From: an uncultured Muribaculaceae bacterium
GTDB taxonomy: Bacteria; Bacteroidota; Bacteroidia; Bacteroidales; Muribaculaceae
DNA: 64,000 nucleotides
Direction of reading: 5' to 3'
Assembly (NCBI GenBank): GCA_910583775.1
Contig: CAJTYD010000001.1
Coordinates: forward strand, 62,001 to 126,000
The notes beneath the pieces were generated by a model. That model had not been told where the DNA came from, ran no database searches, and was given only the letters and a program-made list of their open reading frames with translations. Numbering within the stretch: position 1 is the first letter of the stretch; the number at the start of each line of letters is the position of its first letter. Shown here one piece after another: positions 34,735 through 43,812 of this stretch. A program made the translations under genes and the position numbers.

Positions 34735-35943
34735 TTAATTGAGTGATTTGCAGATAATATCCGTTACCTTATCGACTGTGTAGTTGTCAAGAAGGAACTG
34801 CAATCCCCTTTTCCCCATTTCTTCAATAAGTACAGGATTACTTGAAAGTAAATCCATGTTATGCATGAAAGATTCAAGATCTCCGCTTTTACTCCACTTT
34901 CCGAATCCCTCTTTCTCAGCAATTCGCCCCATATCAGTTGCCGTATCCGTTGCGAGAAGTACAGGCATTCCGTTTTCAAGATACGATAGAAGGCGGGATG
35001 GATAGTTAGGAATTGTGAAACGAGGGTCAAGAAATATCAATCCTACGTTTGCGGCACGATTCAAGCGGTCATACTTATCTTTCGGGAGACCTGCTAAAAG
35101 CGTTGCGTTTTTCGGAATATGACTCTTAAACCATGAGTCCATTCTGGAATACTCCGTACCGCTTCCCACAATGACTATATGACTGTTGCTATTGTTTTCA
35201 TTTGCCTCTACAACTTTGAGCAAAAAGTCAACACCTTGTGGCTTTCCGAGATTACCTCCATAAATAAAGACTGTCTTATCAACCGGGATTCCGATATTTG
35301 ATAATATCTCCTTTTTATCATTTAATGAAAGTTCGTCAATTTTTATAGGATCAACAGCATTAGGGCAAACCTCGACTTTAATGGGATCGACCTCAGGATT
35401 ATGATTAATAACATAATCACAGTTTGCAGGAGACATACACCCTATTTTATCTGAAATTTGATAAAGACGTTCTTCTTTTTTGCGGAACATCTTATGCAAT
35501 AGACTTCCTTCTTTCATCATCCCGAGATCAACGGCATTCTGAGGGAATATATCCTTAAGCATCAGATAACTTCTGCAACCGCAACGTTTTTTTACTCCTT
35601 CTATAACTTTATTAAACGTAATGGGAGGAGTGGCATAAAGGACTAAATCAAAATCGACATTTTCCCAATATTTCCGTATCGCTCGATTGAATTGAGATTC
35701 GAGGAGCAACGTGCCAATCCCCTTTTCTATAATATTGGTTTTCTGAATATTGAGAGTCTTGACTTTAAGAATGTGACAATTCAAAGATTCTATAAGATGA
35801 GTGGATTGACCAAAACGTCTTTCTACTGGAGAGGCAATATAAACCTCGTCCCCACGCTTGATAAATTCCCGCATAAGGTCGGAATAGATCCCTCGCTCAT
35901 TCACATCATCGAAGCGGGATAACGACAGAAATAGAATCTTCAT
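34735..35943 (-). CDS. wbuB: WbuB family glycosyltransferase (GT4)
   Basis: The 402-residue GT-B enzyme matches WbuB-type transferases that add L-FucNAc. Features are LSRFDDVNERGIYSDLMREF at the N-terminus and IYGGNLGKPQGVDFLLKVV, IVGSGTEYSRM and FPNYPSRLLSYLENG-like donor-site segments in the C-terminal half. It follows fnlC by 6 bp, the gene order seen in several O-antigen loci (fnlA-fnlB-fnlC-wbuB). Donor is inferred from that context. Confidence 0.85.
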   Translation of the reverse strand: MKILFLSLSRFDDVNERGIYSDLMREFIKRGDEVYIASPVERRFGQSTHLIESLNCHILKVKTLNIQKTNIIEKGIGTLLLESQFNRAIRKYWENVDFDLVLYATPPITFNKVIEGVKKRCGCRSYLMLKDIFPQNAVDLGMMKEGSLLHKMFRKKEERLYQISDKIGCMSPANCDYVINHNPEVDPIKVEVCPNAVDPIKIDELSLNDKKEILSNIGIPVDKTVFIYGGNLGKPQGVDFLLKVVEANENNSNSHIVIVGSGTEYSRMDSWFKSHIPKNATLLAGLPKDKYDRLNRAANVGLIFLDPRFTIPNYPSRLLSYLENGMPVLLATDTATDMGRIAEKEGFGKWSKSGDLESFMHNMDLLSSNPVLIEEMGKRGLQFLLDNYTVDKVTDIICKSLN

Positions 35944-35949
35944 TATAAA

Positions 35950-37128
35950 TTACTCCTTTCGCCAGACCATTTTGTTGACGACAGTGACATAGCTTTGGAT
36001 AAGCTTCACTACGATATTGCTGACATTCTCGCCGACATATACATCAACCGGAGTTCCGTGATCGCCGTTCTTATTCATCTCCAAAGCCGTGTCGACAGCC
36101 TGCAGCAATGATTTTTCATCAATGCCGGCAAGTATGAAACCCGCGTTATCAAGAGATTCCGGGCGTTCTGTAGATGTCCTAATGCAGATAGCCGGGAACG
36201 GATGGCCAACGGAAGTAAAGAAACTTGACTCTTCGGGCAATGTTCCGGAATCGGAAATGACAGCAGCGGCATTCATCTGCAGGCAGTTGTAGTCATGGAA
36301 TCCTAAAGGCTCGTGCCTGATCACTCTCGGATCGAGTTTGAAACCGGACTGCTCCAAGCGTTTGCGACTGCGCGGATGACAGCTGTAGAGAATAGGCATG
36401 TCATATTTCTCCGCGATGGCGTTTATCGCATTAAACAGCGAGAGGAAATTTTTCTCGGTGTCTATATTTTCCTCGCGATGAGCTGAAAGAAGAATGTATT
36501 TTCCTTTTTCAAGTCCAAGACGATTGTGGATGTCGCTTGCCTCGATATCGGCCAAGTTCTGATGAAGCACCTCCGCCATCGGTGAACCGCTCACGTATGT
36601 GCGCTCCTTCGGCAGTCCACAGTCGGCGAGATATCTTCTGGCATGCTCCGAATAACAGATATTTACGTCAGAGATAATATCCACGATTCTACGGTTCGTC
36701 TCCTCCGGCAGACATTCATCCTTGCAACGGTTACCGGCCTCCATATGGAAAATCGGAATATGAAGGCGTTTGGCGGCTATTGCAGAAAGACATGAGTTTG
36801 TGTCGCCAAGAATCAGCAAAGCATCCGGCTTTGTCGCCGCCATCAACTTATACGAGCAGTTGATGATATTGCCAACAGTTGCACCGAGATCATCCCCCAC
36901 GGCATCCATATAAACCTCCGGATCACCGAGTTTCAGATCCTTGAAAAATACGCCGTTGAGGTTATAATCGTAATTCTGGCCTGTATGGGCAAGAATTACA
37001 TCGAAATACTTGCGGCATTTGTTGATAACGGCAGCCAGTCTGATAATCTCCGGCCTTGTCCCGACAATTATCAGCAGCTTCAACTTCCCGTTATCCGCAA
37101 AGACAATATTTGAATACTCAGTCTTCAT
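35950..37128 (-). CDS. fnlC: UDP-N-acetylglucosamine 2-epimerase family, UDP-FucNAc synthesis
   Basis: The 392-residue enzyme is a WecB-like 2-epimerase; next to fnlA and fnlB it should be FnlC/WbjD, which epimerises C2 to yield UDP-L-FucNAc. Seen are LIIVGTRPEIIRLAAVINK, ILAHTGQNYDYNLNGVFF, IFHMEAGNRCKDECLPEETN, LSAHREENIDTEKNF and ISDSGTLPEESSFF. Normally it follows fnlB directly; here 1.0 kb of repeats and a plus-strand gene separate them. Confidence 0.93.
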   Translation of the reverse strand: MKTEYSNIVFADNGKLKLLIIVGTRPEIIRLAAVINKCRKYFDVILAHTGQNYDYNLNGVFFKDLKLGDPEVYMDAVGDDLGATVGNIINCSYKLMAATKPDALLILGDTNSCLSAIAAKRLHIPIFHMEAGNRCKDECLPEETNRRIVDIISDVNICYSEHARRYLADCGLPKERTYVSGSPMAEVLHQNLADIEASDIHNRLGLEKGKYILLSAHREENIDTEKNFLSLFNAINAIAEKYDMPILYSCHPRSRKRLEQSGFKLDPRVIRHEPLGFHDYNCLQMNAAAVISDSGTLPEESSFFTSVGHPFPAICIRTSTERPESLDNAGFILAGIDEKSLLQAVDTALEMNKNGDHGTPVDVYVGENVSNIVVKLIQSYVTVVNKMVWRKE

Positions 37129-37146
37129 TATTTAATGTAGAATTTA

Positions 37147-37462
37147 GACAGAAGCACATAAGAACATATTTTCTTTAAATTCAGTACAGATTAACTTATG
37201 TGCCTTTTGTGCTTATGTCTTTATTTTTGACAGAAGCACATAAGAACATTTTTCTTTAGATCCGTACAAAAAATTTTGTGACTTTTGTGCTTATGTCTTC
37301 TTTATTTTTCTGACAGAAGCACATAAGAACATATTTAATTTGTCTGTACAAAACCTTGTGTGCTTTTTGTACTTATGTATTTATTTTTCTGACAGAAGCA
37401 CATAAGGACATATTTCTTTAGACCTGTCAAAACTTCTGTGCTTTTTGCGCTTATGTCTTTAT
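37147..37462. repeat. tandem hairpin repeat array, left part (4 units)
   Basis: Four units start at 37147, 37229, 37312 and 37391, spaced 82, 83 and 79 bp. Each opens GACAGAAGCACATAAG and closes with TTTGTGCTTATGTCTTTA or a close variant. The ends GACAGAAGCAC and GTGCTTATGTC pair with one mismatch, so each unit can fold into a hairpin with a loop of about 50 nt. The loops share CTTTA and TGTACA words. The array fills the space between the fnlC start and the GxxExxY gene. Confidence 0.9.
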
Positions 37463-37499
37463 TATTTGGTTATTCAATACATTTATGCTACTTTTGAGC

Positions 37500-37883
37500 A
37501 TGGATGCTGAAAAATTGATAAAAAGTGTGATTGATGCTTGCTATCAGGTTCATAATGGACTCGAAGCAGGGTATCTTGAATCTGTGTACAAAAATGCTTT
37601 GTTGTATGAACTGTCATTAAGAGGGTTTACAGCTGAGGAGGAAGTAGAACTGAGAGTAAGATATAAAGGTCATGAAGTTGGAAATTTCAAGGCAGATATC
37701 ATTATTGAAAATTGCCTTATCATTGAACTCAAAGCCGTTCAGACCCTAACAGTCCACCATGAACTACAATTGGTAAACTATCTTACCTGCACTGGGATAG
37801 ATAATGGGCTTCTCGTGAACTTTGGAAGCGATAAGCTCCAAATTAAACGGAAATACAGACTGTATCAACCCGGAAAATTTTGA
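37500..37883 (+). CDS. GxxExxY family protein (PD-(D/E)XK-like)
   Basis: The 127-residue protein has the namesake motif GYLESVY and a PD-(D/E)XK-like core, KADIIIENCLIIELKAV, so it may be a nuclease. Start choice: ATG at 37500 (MDAEKLIKSVIDACYQVHN) fits the family; an ATG five codons earlier is possible. Its TGA stop at 37881-37883 is shared with the opening TGACAGAAG of the next repeat unit. It is on the plus strand between fnlB and fnlC and is embedded in the hairpin array. GxxExxY proteins are common and uncharacterised in Bacteroidota. Confidence 0.88.
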   Translation: MDAEKLIKSVIDACYQVHNGLEAGYLESVYKNALLYELSLRGFTAEEEVELRVRYKGHEVGNFKADIIIENCLIIELKAVQTLTVHHELQLVNYLTCTGIDNGLLVNFGSDKLQIKRKYRLYQPGKF

Positions 37884-38136
37884 CAGAAGCATATTTTTAG
37901 ACAAAAGCACATAAGGACATATCTTCTTTAAATTCTGTACAGATTAACTTTTGTATCTTTTGTATTTATGTCTTATTTTATGACAGAAGCACATAAGGAC
38001 ATATTTTCTTTAAATTCTGTACAGAATAACTTTTGTGCCTTTTGTGCTTATGTATTTATTTTTCTGACAGAAGCACATAAGAACATATTTTTAGATTTGT
38101 CAAAAACTTTTGTGCTTTTTGGGGCTTATGTCTTTA
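37882..38136. repeat. tandem hairpin repeat array, right part (3 units plus remnant)
   Basis: A truncated unit at 37882 runs into full units starting at 37900, 37982 and 38066, spaced 82 and 84 bp, in the same orientation as the left part. The final unit ends GCTTATGTCTTTA exactly at the fnlB stop codon (TTA at 38134-38136 on the plus strand). Confidence 0.9.
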
Positions 38137-39330
38137 AACCTTATCGAAATATGTATCTGGCCGTGAGGGATCGAAGATTTCGTTACAATACATGACGGTT
38201 ACAAGATCTTCTGTATCCGAGAGGTTTATGATATTGTGTGTATAGCCCGGAAGCATGATGACAGACTGTATCTTGTCTCCGCCGACTTCGAAGTTCAAAA
38301 CCTCATCTCCCCCTTCCTTGCGCATCTGTATCAGTCCATGGCCTTTCACCACAATAAACTGCTCCCACTTCGTATTGTGCCAATGCTCTCCTTTCGTTAT
38401 CCCCGGCTTCGAGATATTGATGCTAACCTGACCGCAATTCAGAGTATGCACAAGTTCCGTAAAACTGCCTCTTGCATCCTCATTCATCTTTAAATCGAAA
38501 ACGGCCTTCTCCTTTGGCAAATATGATAGATATGTCGAGAAAAGACGTTTGGTAAAACTGTCTGCCGGAATCTCCGGGATCATCAGCGTTCGAGGCATCT
38601 CGGCGAACTTGCGCAACAAGTCGACGATTTCTCCTAATGTCGCTTTAAAAGTCACCGACACCGCGCAGTATTTGCCATCCTCCTTGATTACTGTCTCCAC
38701 TCCATCGAATTCGCAATGATGCTCCTTCCCTTGCAGAGCAAGGATCATTTCGTCGACAAGATCGTCGATATAAAGCAATTCGAGCTCCACCGAAGGATCG
38801 TTGACCAGAATAGGCAAATCGTTGGCGATATTATTGCAGAAAGTCGCTACTGCTGAATTATAATTCGGTCGACACCATTTTCCGAAGAGATTCGGGAAAC
38901 GATATACAAGCACTTTCGCGCCTGTCTCATCGGCATATTTGAAGAAGAGTTCCTCACCCGCTTTTTTGCTCTCACCGTAAGGATGTCCCGCATATCTACC
39001 GAGGAGCGTAGCCTGAATGGAGCTACTAAGCATCACAGGGCATTTGTTCCCGTGTTTCTTAAGTGTATCTAAAAGCGTGGAGGCAAACCCGAAATTTCCC
39101 TTCTTAAAATCTTCGGGATTCTCCGGACGGTTCACCCCCGCTAAGTTGAAGACAAAATCCGCCTCGCGGCAATAGCGGTCTAGATCTTCCGGAGTCGAGT
39201 CGATATCATACTCGAAGACCTCCTCTATCTCGACAGGATAGTTTCGGGCCTTTCCGTCGCGGATATTTTTCAGTTGGGCACAAAGGTTCTTACCTACAAA
39301 ACCCTTAGCACCTGTAACAAGAACTTTCAT
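38134..39330 (-). CDS. fnlB: UDP-sugar reductase/C3-epimerase-type protein with cupin domain
   Basis: The 398-residue protein has an N-terminal SDR domain (VTGAKGFVGKNLCAQLKNI, PYGESKKAGEELFF) of about 280 residues and a C-terminal cupin (GEHWHNTKWEQFIVVKGHG). This is the layout of FnlB/WbjC, the second enzyme to UDP-L-FucNAc. Its ATG overlaps the fnlA stop by 1 bp. The stop codon coincides with the last base of the repeat array, which may have replaced the original 3-prime end. Confidence 0.92.
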   Translation of the reverse strand: MKVLVTGAKGFVGKNLCAQLKNIRDGKARNYPVEIEEVFEYDIDSTPEDLDRYCREADFVFNLAGVNRPENPEDFKKGNFGFASTLLDTLKKHGNKCPVMLSSSIQATLLGRYAGHPYGESKKAGEELFFKYADETGAKVLVYRFPNLFGKWCRPNYNSAVATFCNNIANDLPILVNDPSVELELLYIDDLVDEMILALQGKEHHCEFDGVETVIKEDGKYCAVSVTFKATLGEIVDLLRKFAEMPRTLMIPEIPADSFTKRLFSTYLSYLPKEKAVFDLKMNEDARGSFTELVHTLNCGQVSINISKPGITKGEHWHNTKWEQFIVVKGHGLIQMRKEGGDEVLNFEVGGDKIQSVIMLPGYTHNIINLSDTEDLVTVMYCNEIFDPSRPDTYFDKV

Positions 39331-40403
39331 TACTCCGATCTGATCTCGCGTTTAGTGTCGGCATCGATCATGCCGAGGTCTGCCTGGATGAAACGCAGTC
39401 TCATCAGTTGCTCTTTCATCCCCTCCACATCAAGTCGACGGGTGTTGTGGCTATGGTAATCCTCAATCTTAGCTACCTCCTCATTACCCTCAGTGAAGAA
39501 CTTGTCATAGTTCAGGTCGCGCGTATCGCAGGGAATACGATAATAATCGCCCATGTCGATCGCCTTAGCCATCTCCTCGCGGGTAACGAGAGTTTCATAC
39601 AGTTTCTCGCCATGGCGCGTACCGATTATCTTCACCTCTGTCTCGCCATACTTCGGATCAACCTTAGCATAAATCTGCTTAAGAGCCTCGGCGAGAGTCG
39701 AGAGCGTTGCAGCAGGAGCTTTCTGAACGAAAAGGTCGCCGTTGTGACCGTGAGTGAAAGCATAGATAACAAGATCAACCGCATCATCAAGGGTCATCAT
39801 GAAGCGGGTCATCTCCGGGTCAGTAATGGTGATAGGATTCCCCTCCATCATCTGGTCAACCCAGAGAGGTATCACCGAACCGCGGCTTGCCATCACGTTT
39901 CCGTAACGCGTACAGCAGATTGTAGTCTGAGCCCCTTCACCGAGTTCCCGACCTTTCGAAATAGCCACCTTCTCCATCAACGCCTTTGATATACCCATCG
40001 CGTTGATAGGATAAGCCGCCTTATCGGTAGAAAGCACTACGACATTCTTCACGCCATGCTCGATCGCAGAGAGAAGAACGTTGTTTGTACCCTCCACGTT
40101 AGTGCGGGTAGCCTCCATCGGGAAAAACTCACAGCTCGGCACCTGCTTCAATGCGGCGGCCGAAAAAACATAGTCGACACCGCGCATTGCGATATCGACC
40201 GACTGTTTATCCCTGACGTTACCGATGTAATATTTAACTTTAGGATTCTGCAACTTATGTCGCATGTCATCCTGTTTCTTCTCATCGCGACTGAAGATTC
40301 TAATCTCCTTAATATCGCTGTCCAGGAACCTGCGCAAAACCGCGTTCCCGAATGACCCGGTTCCCCCTGTAATCAGTAGAACCTTATCCTTAAATATCGA
40401 CAT
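39330..40403 (-). CDS. fnlA: UDP-GlcNAc 4,6-dehydratase/5-epimerase (FnlA type)
   Basis: The 357-residue short CapD-like SDR has the NAD loop LLITGGTGSFGNAVLRRFL, AAALKQVPSCEFFPMEA, STDKAAYPINAMGISKALME and CTRYGNVMASRGSVIPLW. It should be FnlA/WbjB, the first enzyme converting UDP-GlcNAc to the L-sugar series. It is distinct from the membrane CapD-type enzyme at 26867. It follows the amidotransferase gene by 8 bp. Confidence 0.93.
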   Translation of the reverse strand: MSIFKDKVLLITGGTGSFGNAVLRRFLDSDIKEIRIFSRDEKKQDDMRHKLQNPKVKYYIGNVRDKQSVDIAMRGVDYVFSAAALKQVPSCEFFPMEATRTNVEGTNNVLLSAIEHGVKNVVVLSTDKAAYPINAMGISKALMEKVAISKGRELGEGAQTTICCTRYGNVMASRGSVIPLWVDQMMEGNPITITDPEMTRFMMTLDDAVDLVIYAFTHGHNGDLFVQKAPAATLSTLAEALKQIYAKVDPKYGETEVKIIGTRHGEKLYETLVTREEMAKAIDMGDYYRIPCDTRDLNYDKFFTEGNEEVAKIEDYHSHNTRRLDVEGMKEQLMRLRFIQADLGMIDADTKREIRSE

Positions 40404-40411
40404 AATTCGAA

Positions 40412-41560
40412 TTATTTACGAATCCGTTTATCTAACCCTAAAATAGTATAAAGCTTTATACCCAACTGGAAAGCCCATTGGTTATTTTTGTACTTCCGTA
40501 TGGTATGAGGCATATCATGATAACTCATTAATTCCTCCTCTGAAATTTTCAATCTCTCCGCAACCTGTCTAAAAAGTTGTTTTGATTCCTCTTCGCTTAA
40601 TGGTGGATTATCGAGTATTTTCAATGCCTCATCTCTCGTAATCTGGCCTGTTATTATCAAACTTGACAGCCAAGCGATTCGGATATCACATCCGAATCTT
40701 GTCGGACTCCACCATCCTTCAAGAAACTTTGTCAGGAGATCTTCAAAATGCTTCTGGCCATATTGCTCATAACCATATTCATCTGCTAAAGTCTGAATCA
40801 TTTGTTTTTTTGTAAGAGGAATAAGATTCAATAATTGCAAAGTCTTGATTCCTTTCACATAAGGAAGCCAGAATTTATGATGGAATCCTGTTGTATAAGT
40901 ATAATTATGTGTTTTTACGTTGCCGTTTTTCTTTAATACATCTTTAATATACGTTTTGTCGCCTGTTGGTCCAGCACCAACATACCAGGACGCAGGATTT
41001 GCGACAACCTCAGTAGCGATGTTGTAACCATTTAGAATGTACTTTACTCCTATTTCTTTAGCAAATCGATCCACCATTGCAATGAATGCGTGATCCTGAG
41101 GAGCATCCAATGCGGCATGTCCCGTTTTAAAGAACGCTATCTGCATTTGTCTCATTTCTTCCGGATCAAGAATCTCAGTATGGAGTTTAACACCGAGCTT
41201 ACTACAAACCTTGTTTAAATTTGAAACAGTTACTGGTAAATCCCATCCAGCATCAACGTGAAAAACAAATGGACGAAGTCCCCACTCTTTTACGGCCATG
41301 TGGAGAAGGAAAGTACTGTCTAATCCGCCTGATAAACCAATTAAACAATCATATTCTTTCCCCTTTCCTGATTCTTTTATATCTGAAATTATTTTTGAAA
41401 GTTCCTGTTCATGTCCATGACCATGATTCCACCAGGGAGCAATTCTGTCCTCATATTCTCGACAGCGATTGCATACACCTTTTTCATCAAAAATTATGTC
41501 ACGATCAGTTGTATCCATGACGCAACGGGTACATCTTTGATATTGTCTATCTGCATTCAT
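40412..41560 (-). CDS. N-acetyl sugar amidotransferase (WbuX/WbpG type)
   Basis: The 382-residue PP-loop enzyme is of the N-acetyl sugar amidotransferase family that makes acetamidino groups from N-acetyl groups. Zinc-binding cysteines appear as CTRC and CNRC (C10, C13, C30, C33), the ATP loop is IGLSGGLDSTFLL (75-87), and RFGCDIRIAWLSSLI lies in the C-terminal half. Related enzymes use HisH- and HisF-like partners for ammonia; none is encoded nearby. It precedes fnlA, so FucNAc is a candidate substrate. Confidence 0.9.
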   Translation of the reverse strand: MNADRQYQRCTRCVMDTTDRDIIFDEKGVCNRCREYEDRIAPWWNHGHGHEQELSKIISDIKESGKGKEYDCLIGLSGGLDSTFLLHMAVKEWGLRPFVFHVDAGWDLPVTVSNLNKVCSKLGVKLHTEILDPEEMRQMQIAFFKTGHAALDAPQDHAFIAMVDRFAKEIGVKYILNGYNIATEVVANPASWYVGAGPTGDKTYIKDVLKKNGNVKTHNYTYTTGFHHKFWLPYVKGIKTLQLLNLIPLTKKQMIQTLADEYGYEQYGQKHFEDLLTKFLEGWWSPTRFGCDIRIAWLSSLIITGQITRDEALKILDNPPLSEEESKQLFRQVAERLKISEEELMSYHDMPHTIRKYKNNQWAFQLGIKLYTILGLDKRIRK

Positions 41561-41585
41561 TTTATATAGCTTATAAAATTAATTA

Positions 41586-42812
41586 TTAATTCTTTCTTGT
41601 GTTTATAAGGAGTTCCTCATAAAGATCAATGTATTTTTTAAATTGATTATCCATATCAAAGTTCTCCATAACCCTTTTTCTACATTCCCTTGAGAATTCG
41701 GATTTACAAGCTTTTTTAATAATTGAAATTGCATTTAATACTCCTTCAATATCTCCTGGATTTACAATTATCCCCGTTTTAGGAGAAATTAATTCTGGAC
41801 TTGCCGTACAATTGTAAACTATTCCAGGACTACCACATGCCATTCCTTCTACGGTAGTTAAACCAAACGTTTCCTGATATGATAAATTCATTACAATATC
41901 TGCGCAAGAATACCATTCTGCAAGTTCAATTGCATTGTTGGTCCTTGAAAGGGCTAAGATATTGGGAGGAAGATATTTTCGCTGCCCTTCGGTAATTCCA
42001 ATAAGGACAAGTTTTTCATTTTCCATTAATCTTTTACTAATCTCTATGTAATCCAAAAGTCCTTTTGAATCGGACCAGGAAGTTGCGGCTGCGAGCAAAA
42101 TGAACTTATCCTCTAACCCATATTTTTCTTTATTTTTACTCTTACGTGGCAAAAATACATTTGTATCAATTCCATTAGGAATAACTATATGATCTTTTTT
42201 TGATAAAAAAGATTGTGAAACCAATTTGTCCAACCAATAAGAAACAGAGACTATCGTAAGGTTTTCAATTGATGACGTTAATTCATTTTTAATAATCCAA
42301 TTCTTTTTTGAATTATCAAATAGCACCGAACGAGGATAAGTATTTTTTAAATCACAACTCCCGCATCCTCTTTTCCATTTCTCACAGTGTATCTTCTCGA
42401 AATAGGCGCAATGTCCCGTAAATCCCCAACAATCATGTTGGGTCCATACAACTGGTTTTTTATAATCCTTTAGAAACTCAAATAGTACTTTATAATTAAG
42501 GTAATAACCATGAATACAATGCAATTGGATAATATCTGGATTGATGTTTTTAATTTTATCAATAAGTTGATAAGTATATTTAGCGCCTGTTAATCCATGA
42601 TTATCCAATAACAAGCTATTTAAGATATTAAGATATTCCCCTTTTCTTGTAATAGCGGGAATTGGAATTTGCTCTGATTCTCCAATATATCGAGAACCAT
42701 GAACCATATATGTTCTCCACCCTCTTTGTCTGGCAAGAATTGCAATATTTTCAGCAATCTTCCCGGTAGATCCAATACCCAAGCAGGAATCTATCTGTAA
42801 TAATTTTGGCAT
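41586..42812 (-). CDS. glycosyltransferase family 4
   Basis: The 408-residue GT-B enzyme begins LLQIDSCLGIGSTGKIAENI, a common opening of this capsule GT4 subgroup, and carries TQHDCWGFTGHCAYF with a cysteine-rich insertion (CEKWKRGCGSCDLKN). The donor site shows FILLAAATSWSDSKGLLDYI and SYQETFGLTTVEGMACGSP. The acceptor and donor sugars are unknown. The gene is AT-rich. Confidence 0.88.
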   Translation of the reverse strand: MPKLLQIDSCLGIGSTGKIAENIAILARQRGWRTYMVHGSRYIGESEQIPIPAITRKGEYLNILNSLLLDNHGLTGAKYTYQLIDKIKNINPDIIQLHCIHGYYLNYKVLFEFLKDYKKPVVWTQHDCWGFTGHCAYFEKIHCEKWKRGCGSCDLKNTYPRSVLFDNSKKNWIIKNELTSSIENLTIVSVSYWLDKLVSQSFLSKKDHIVIPNGIDTNVFLPRKSKNKEKYGLEDKFILLAAATSWSDSKGLLDYIEISKRLMENEKLVLIGITEGQRKYLPPNILALSRTNNAIELAEWYSCADIVMNLSYQETFGLTTVEGMACGSPGIVYNCTASPELISPKTGIIVNPGDIEGVLNAISIIKKACKSEFSRECRKRVMENFDMDNQFKKYIDLYEELLINTRKN

Positions 42813-42852
42813 AAATATTCAAAAGATTTCTATCAAAATCGCCACTTTTAAA

Positions 42853-43812
42853 TCATAAAATATCAAAATATCTACGAGAAATCAATTTCATGATTAACTG
42901 AATCCGACCCTTATTCCCTACAGAAAAACCATAACGAATAATTTTCATTAATCTGATAAAATTATTATCCATTTTTAGGTTGGAATAAACATCTAATAGT
43001 TCTCTGTCTTTCCCTGATAAATCTTTTTCATAAGTATTTTTAAATTGACTTATACAGTCATAAATACTTTTAGATACTACATATTTCTTTTTTAACCCTG
43101 AAAAACCTTTAATCAATCTCCTTATTTTGCAATTATCTATATTTCCAGAAACATTATTTGAATGTTGCCTATATAAGAAAAGAGGAATTTCAGTAAAAAA
43201 TATTTGGCCGAAACTGCAAGCAATCAAAGACATCAAATGATCGTGCATATTCAAAGGGCCCTTGTATGCCAACATCTTTTCACGCATTTCACCATTAATC
43301 ATAGCACGGCTACCATGTATTCCTCCATTTATAAACAAAAGTTCCTTCAAATTATGTATTTTATAATCCAATTTTCCGAATAATTCATTTGTTTGAGAAT
43401 TATAAAGATATCCAGAGGAAAATAAAGCTGCTGGTCTATAGTCTTCAGGGAACAAAGACAACATGGTCGATAGTTTATTCTCAAACCAAATATCATCTTG
43501 ATCACAAAAACAAATTCTATCTGATCCGGAATAATTCAGAAGATGCATAAAATTTTTTGCAGGACTTTTAAATTTGATTCCATCTTCTATTAGAACTATT
43601 CTATCATCGTTTTTTGATAAATTTTTAATAATGCTTACGGTATTATCAGAAGAGCCATCATCATGAATAATTAATCTCCAATTAGAATAAGTTTGTGCTT
43701 TAATTGAAAAAATCTGTTGGACTATATATAATTCTCCATTATAGGTAGCCATAAGAATATCAACACTCTGTTGATATTTCTTGGCAATGATTAATTCTTG
43801 ATTTTCTGTCAT
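42853..43812 (-). CDS. glycosyltransferase family 2
   Basis: From the ATG at 43812 this is a 319-residue GT-A enzyme with the opening VDILMATYNGELYIVQQI, LIIHDDGSSDNTVSIIK and the DxD-like FCDQDDIW. The C-terminal part is helical. An in-frame ATG at 43887 exists but would add residues that overlap the wzy C-terminus by 128 bp. With the chosen start the overlap with the preceding wzy gene is 53 bp, still long. The sugar transferred is unknown. Confidence 0.87.
   Translation of the reverse strand: MTENQELIIAKKYQQSVDILMATYNGELYIVQQIFSIKAQTYSNWRLIIHDDGSSDNTVSIIKNLSKNDDRIVLIEDGIKFKSPAKNFMHLLNYSGSDRICFCDQDDIWFENKLSTMLSLFPEDYRPAALFSSGYLYNSQTNELFGKLDYKIHNLKELLFINGGIHGSRAMINGEMREKMLAYKGPLNMHDHLMSLIACSFGQIFFTEIPLFLYRQHSNNVSGNIDNCKIRRLIKGFSGLKKKYVVSKSIYDCISQFKNTYEKDLSGKDRELLDVYSNLKMDNNFIRLMKIIRYGFSVGNKGRIQLIMKLISRRYFDIL

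Noticed and set aside
37147..38136. CRISPR array
   Set aside because: Units are about 82 bp, similar throughout and self-complementary at the ends, with no short direct repeats separated by unique spacers of fixed length, and no cas genes are nearby.
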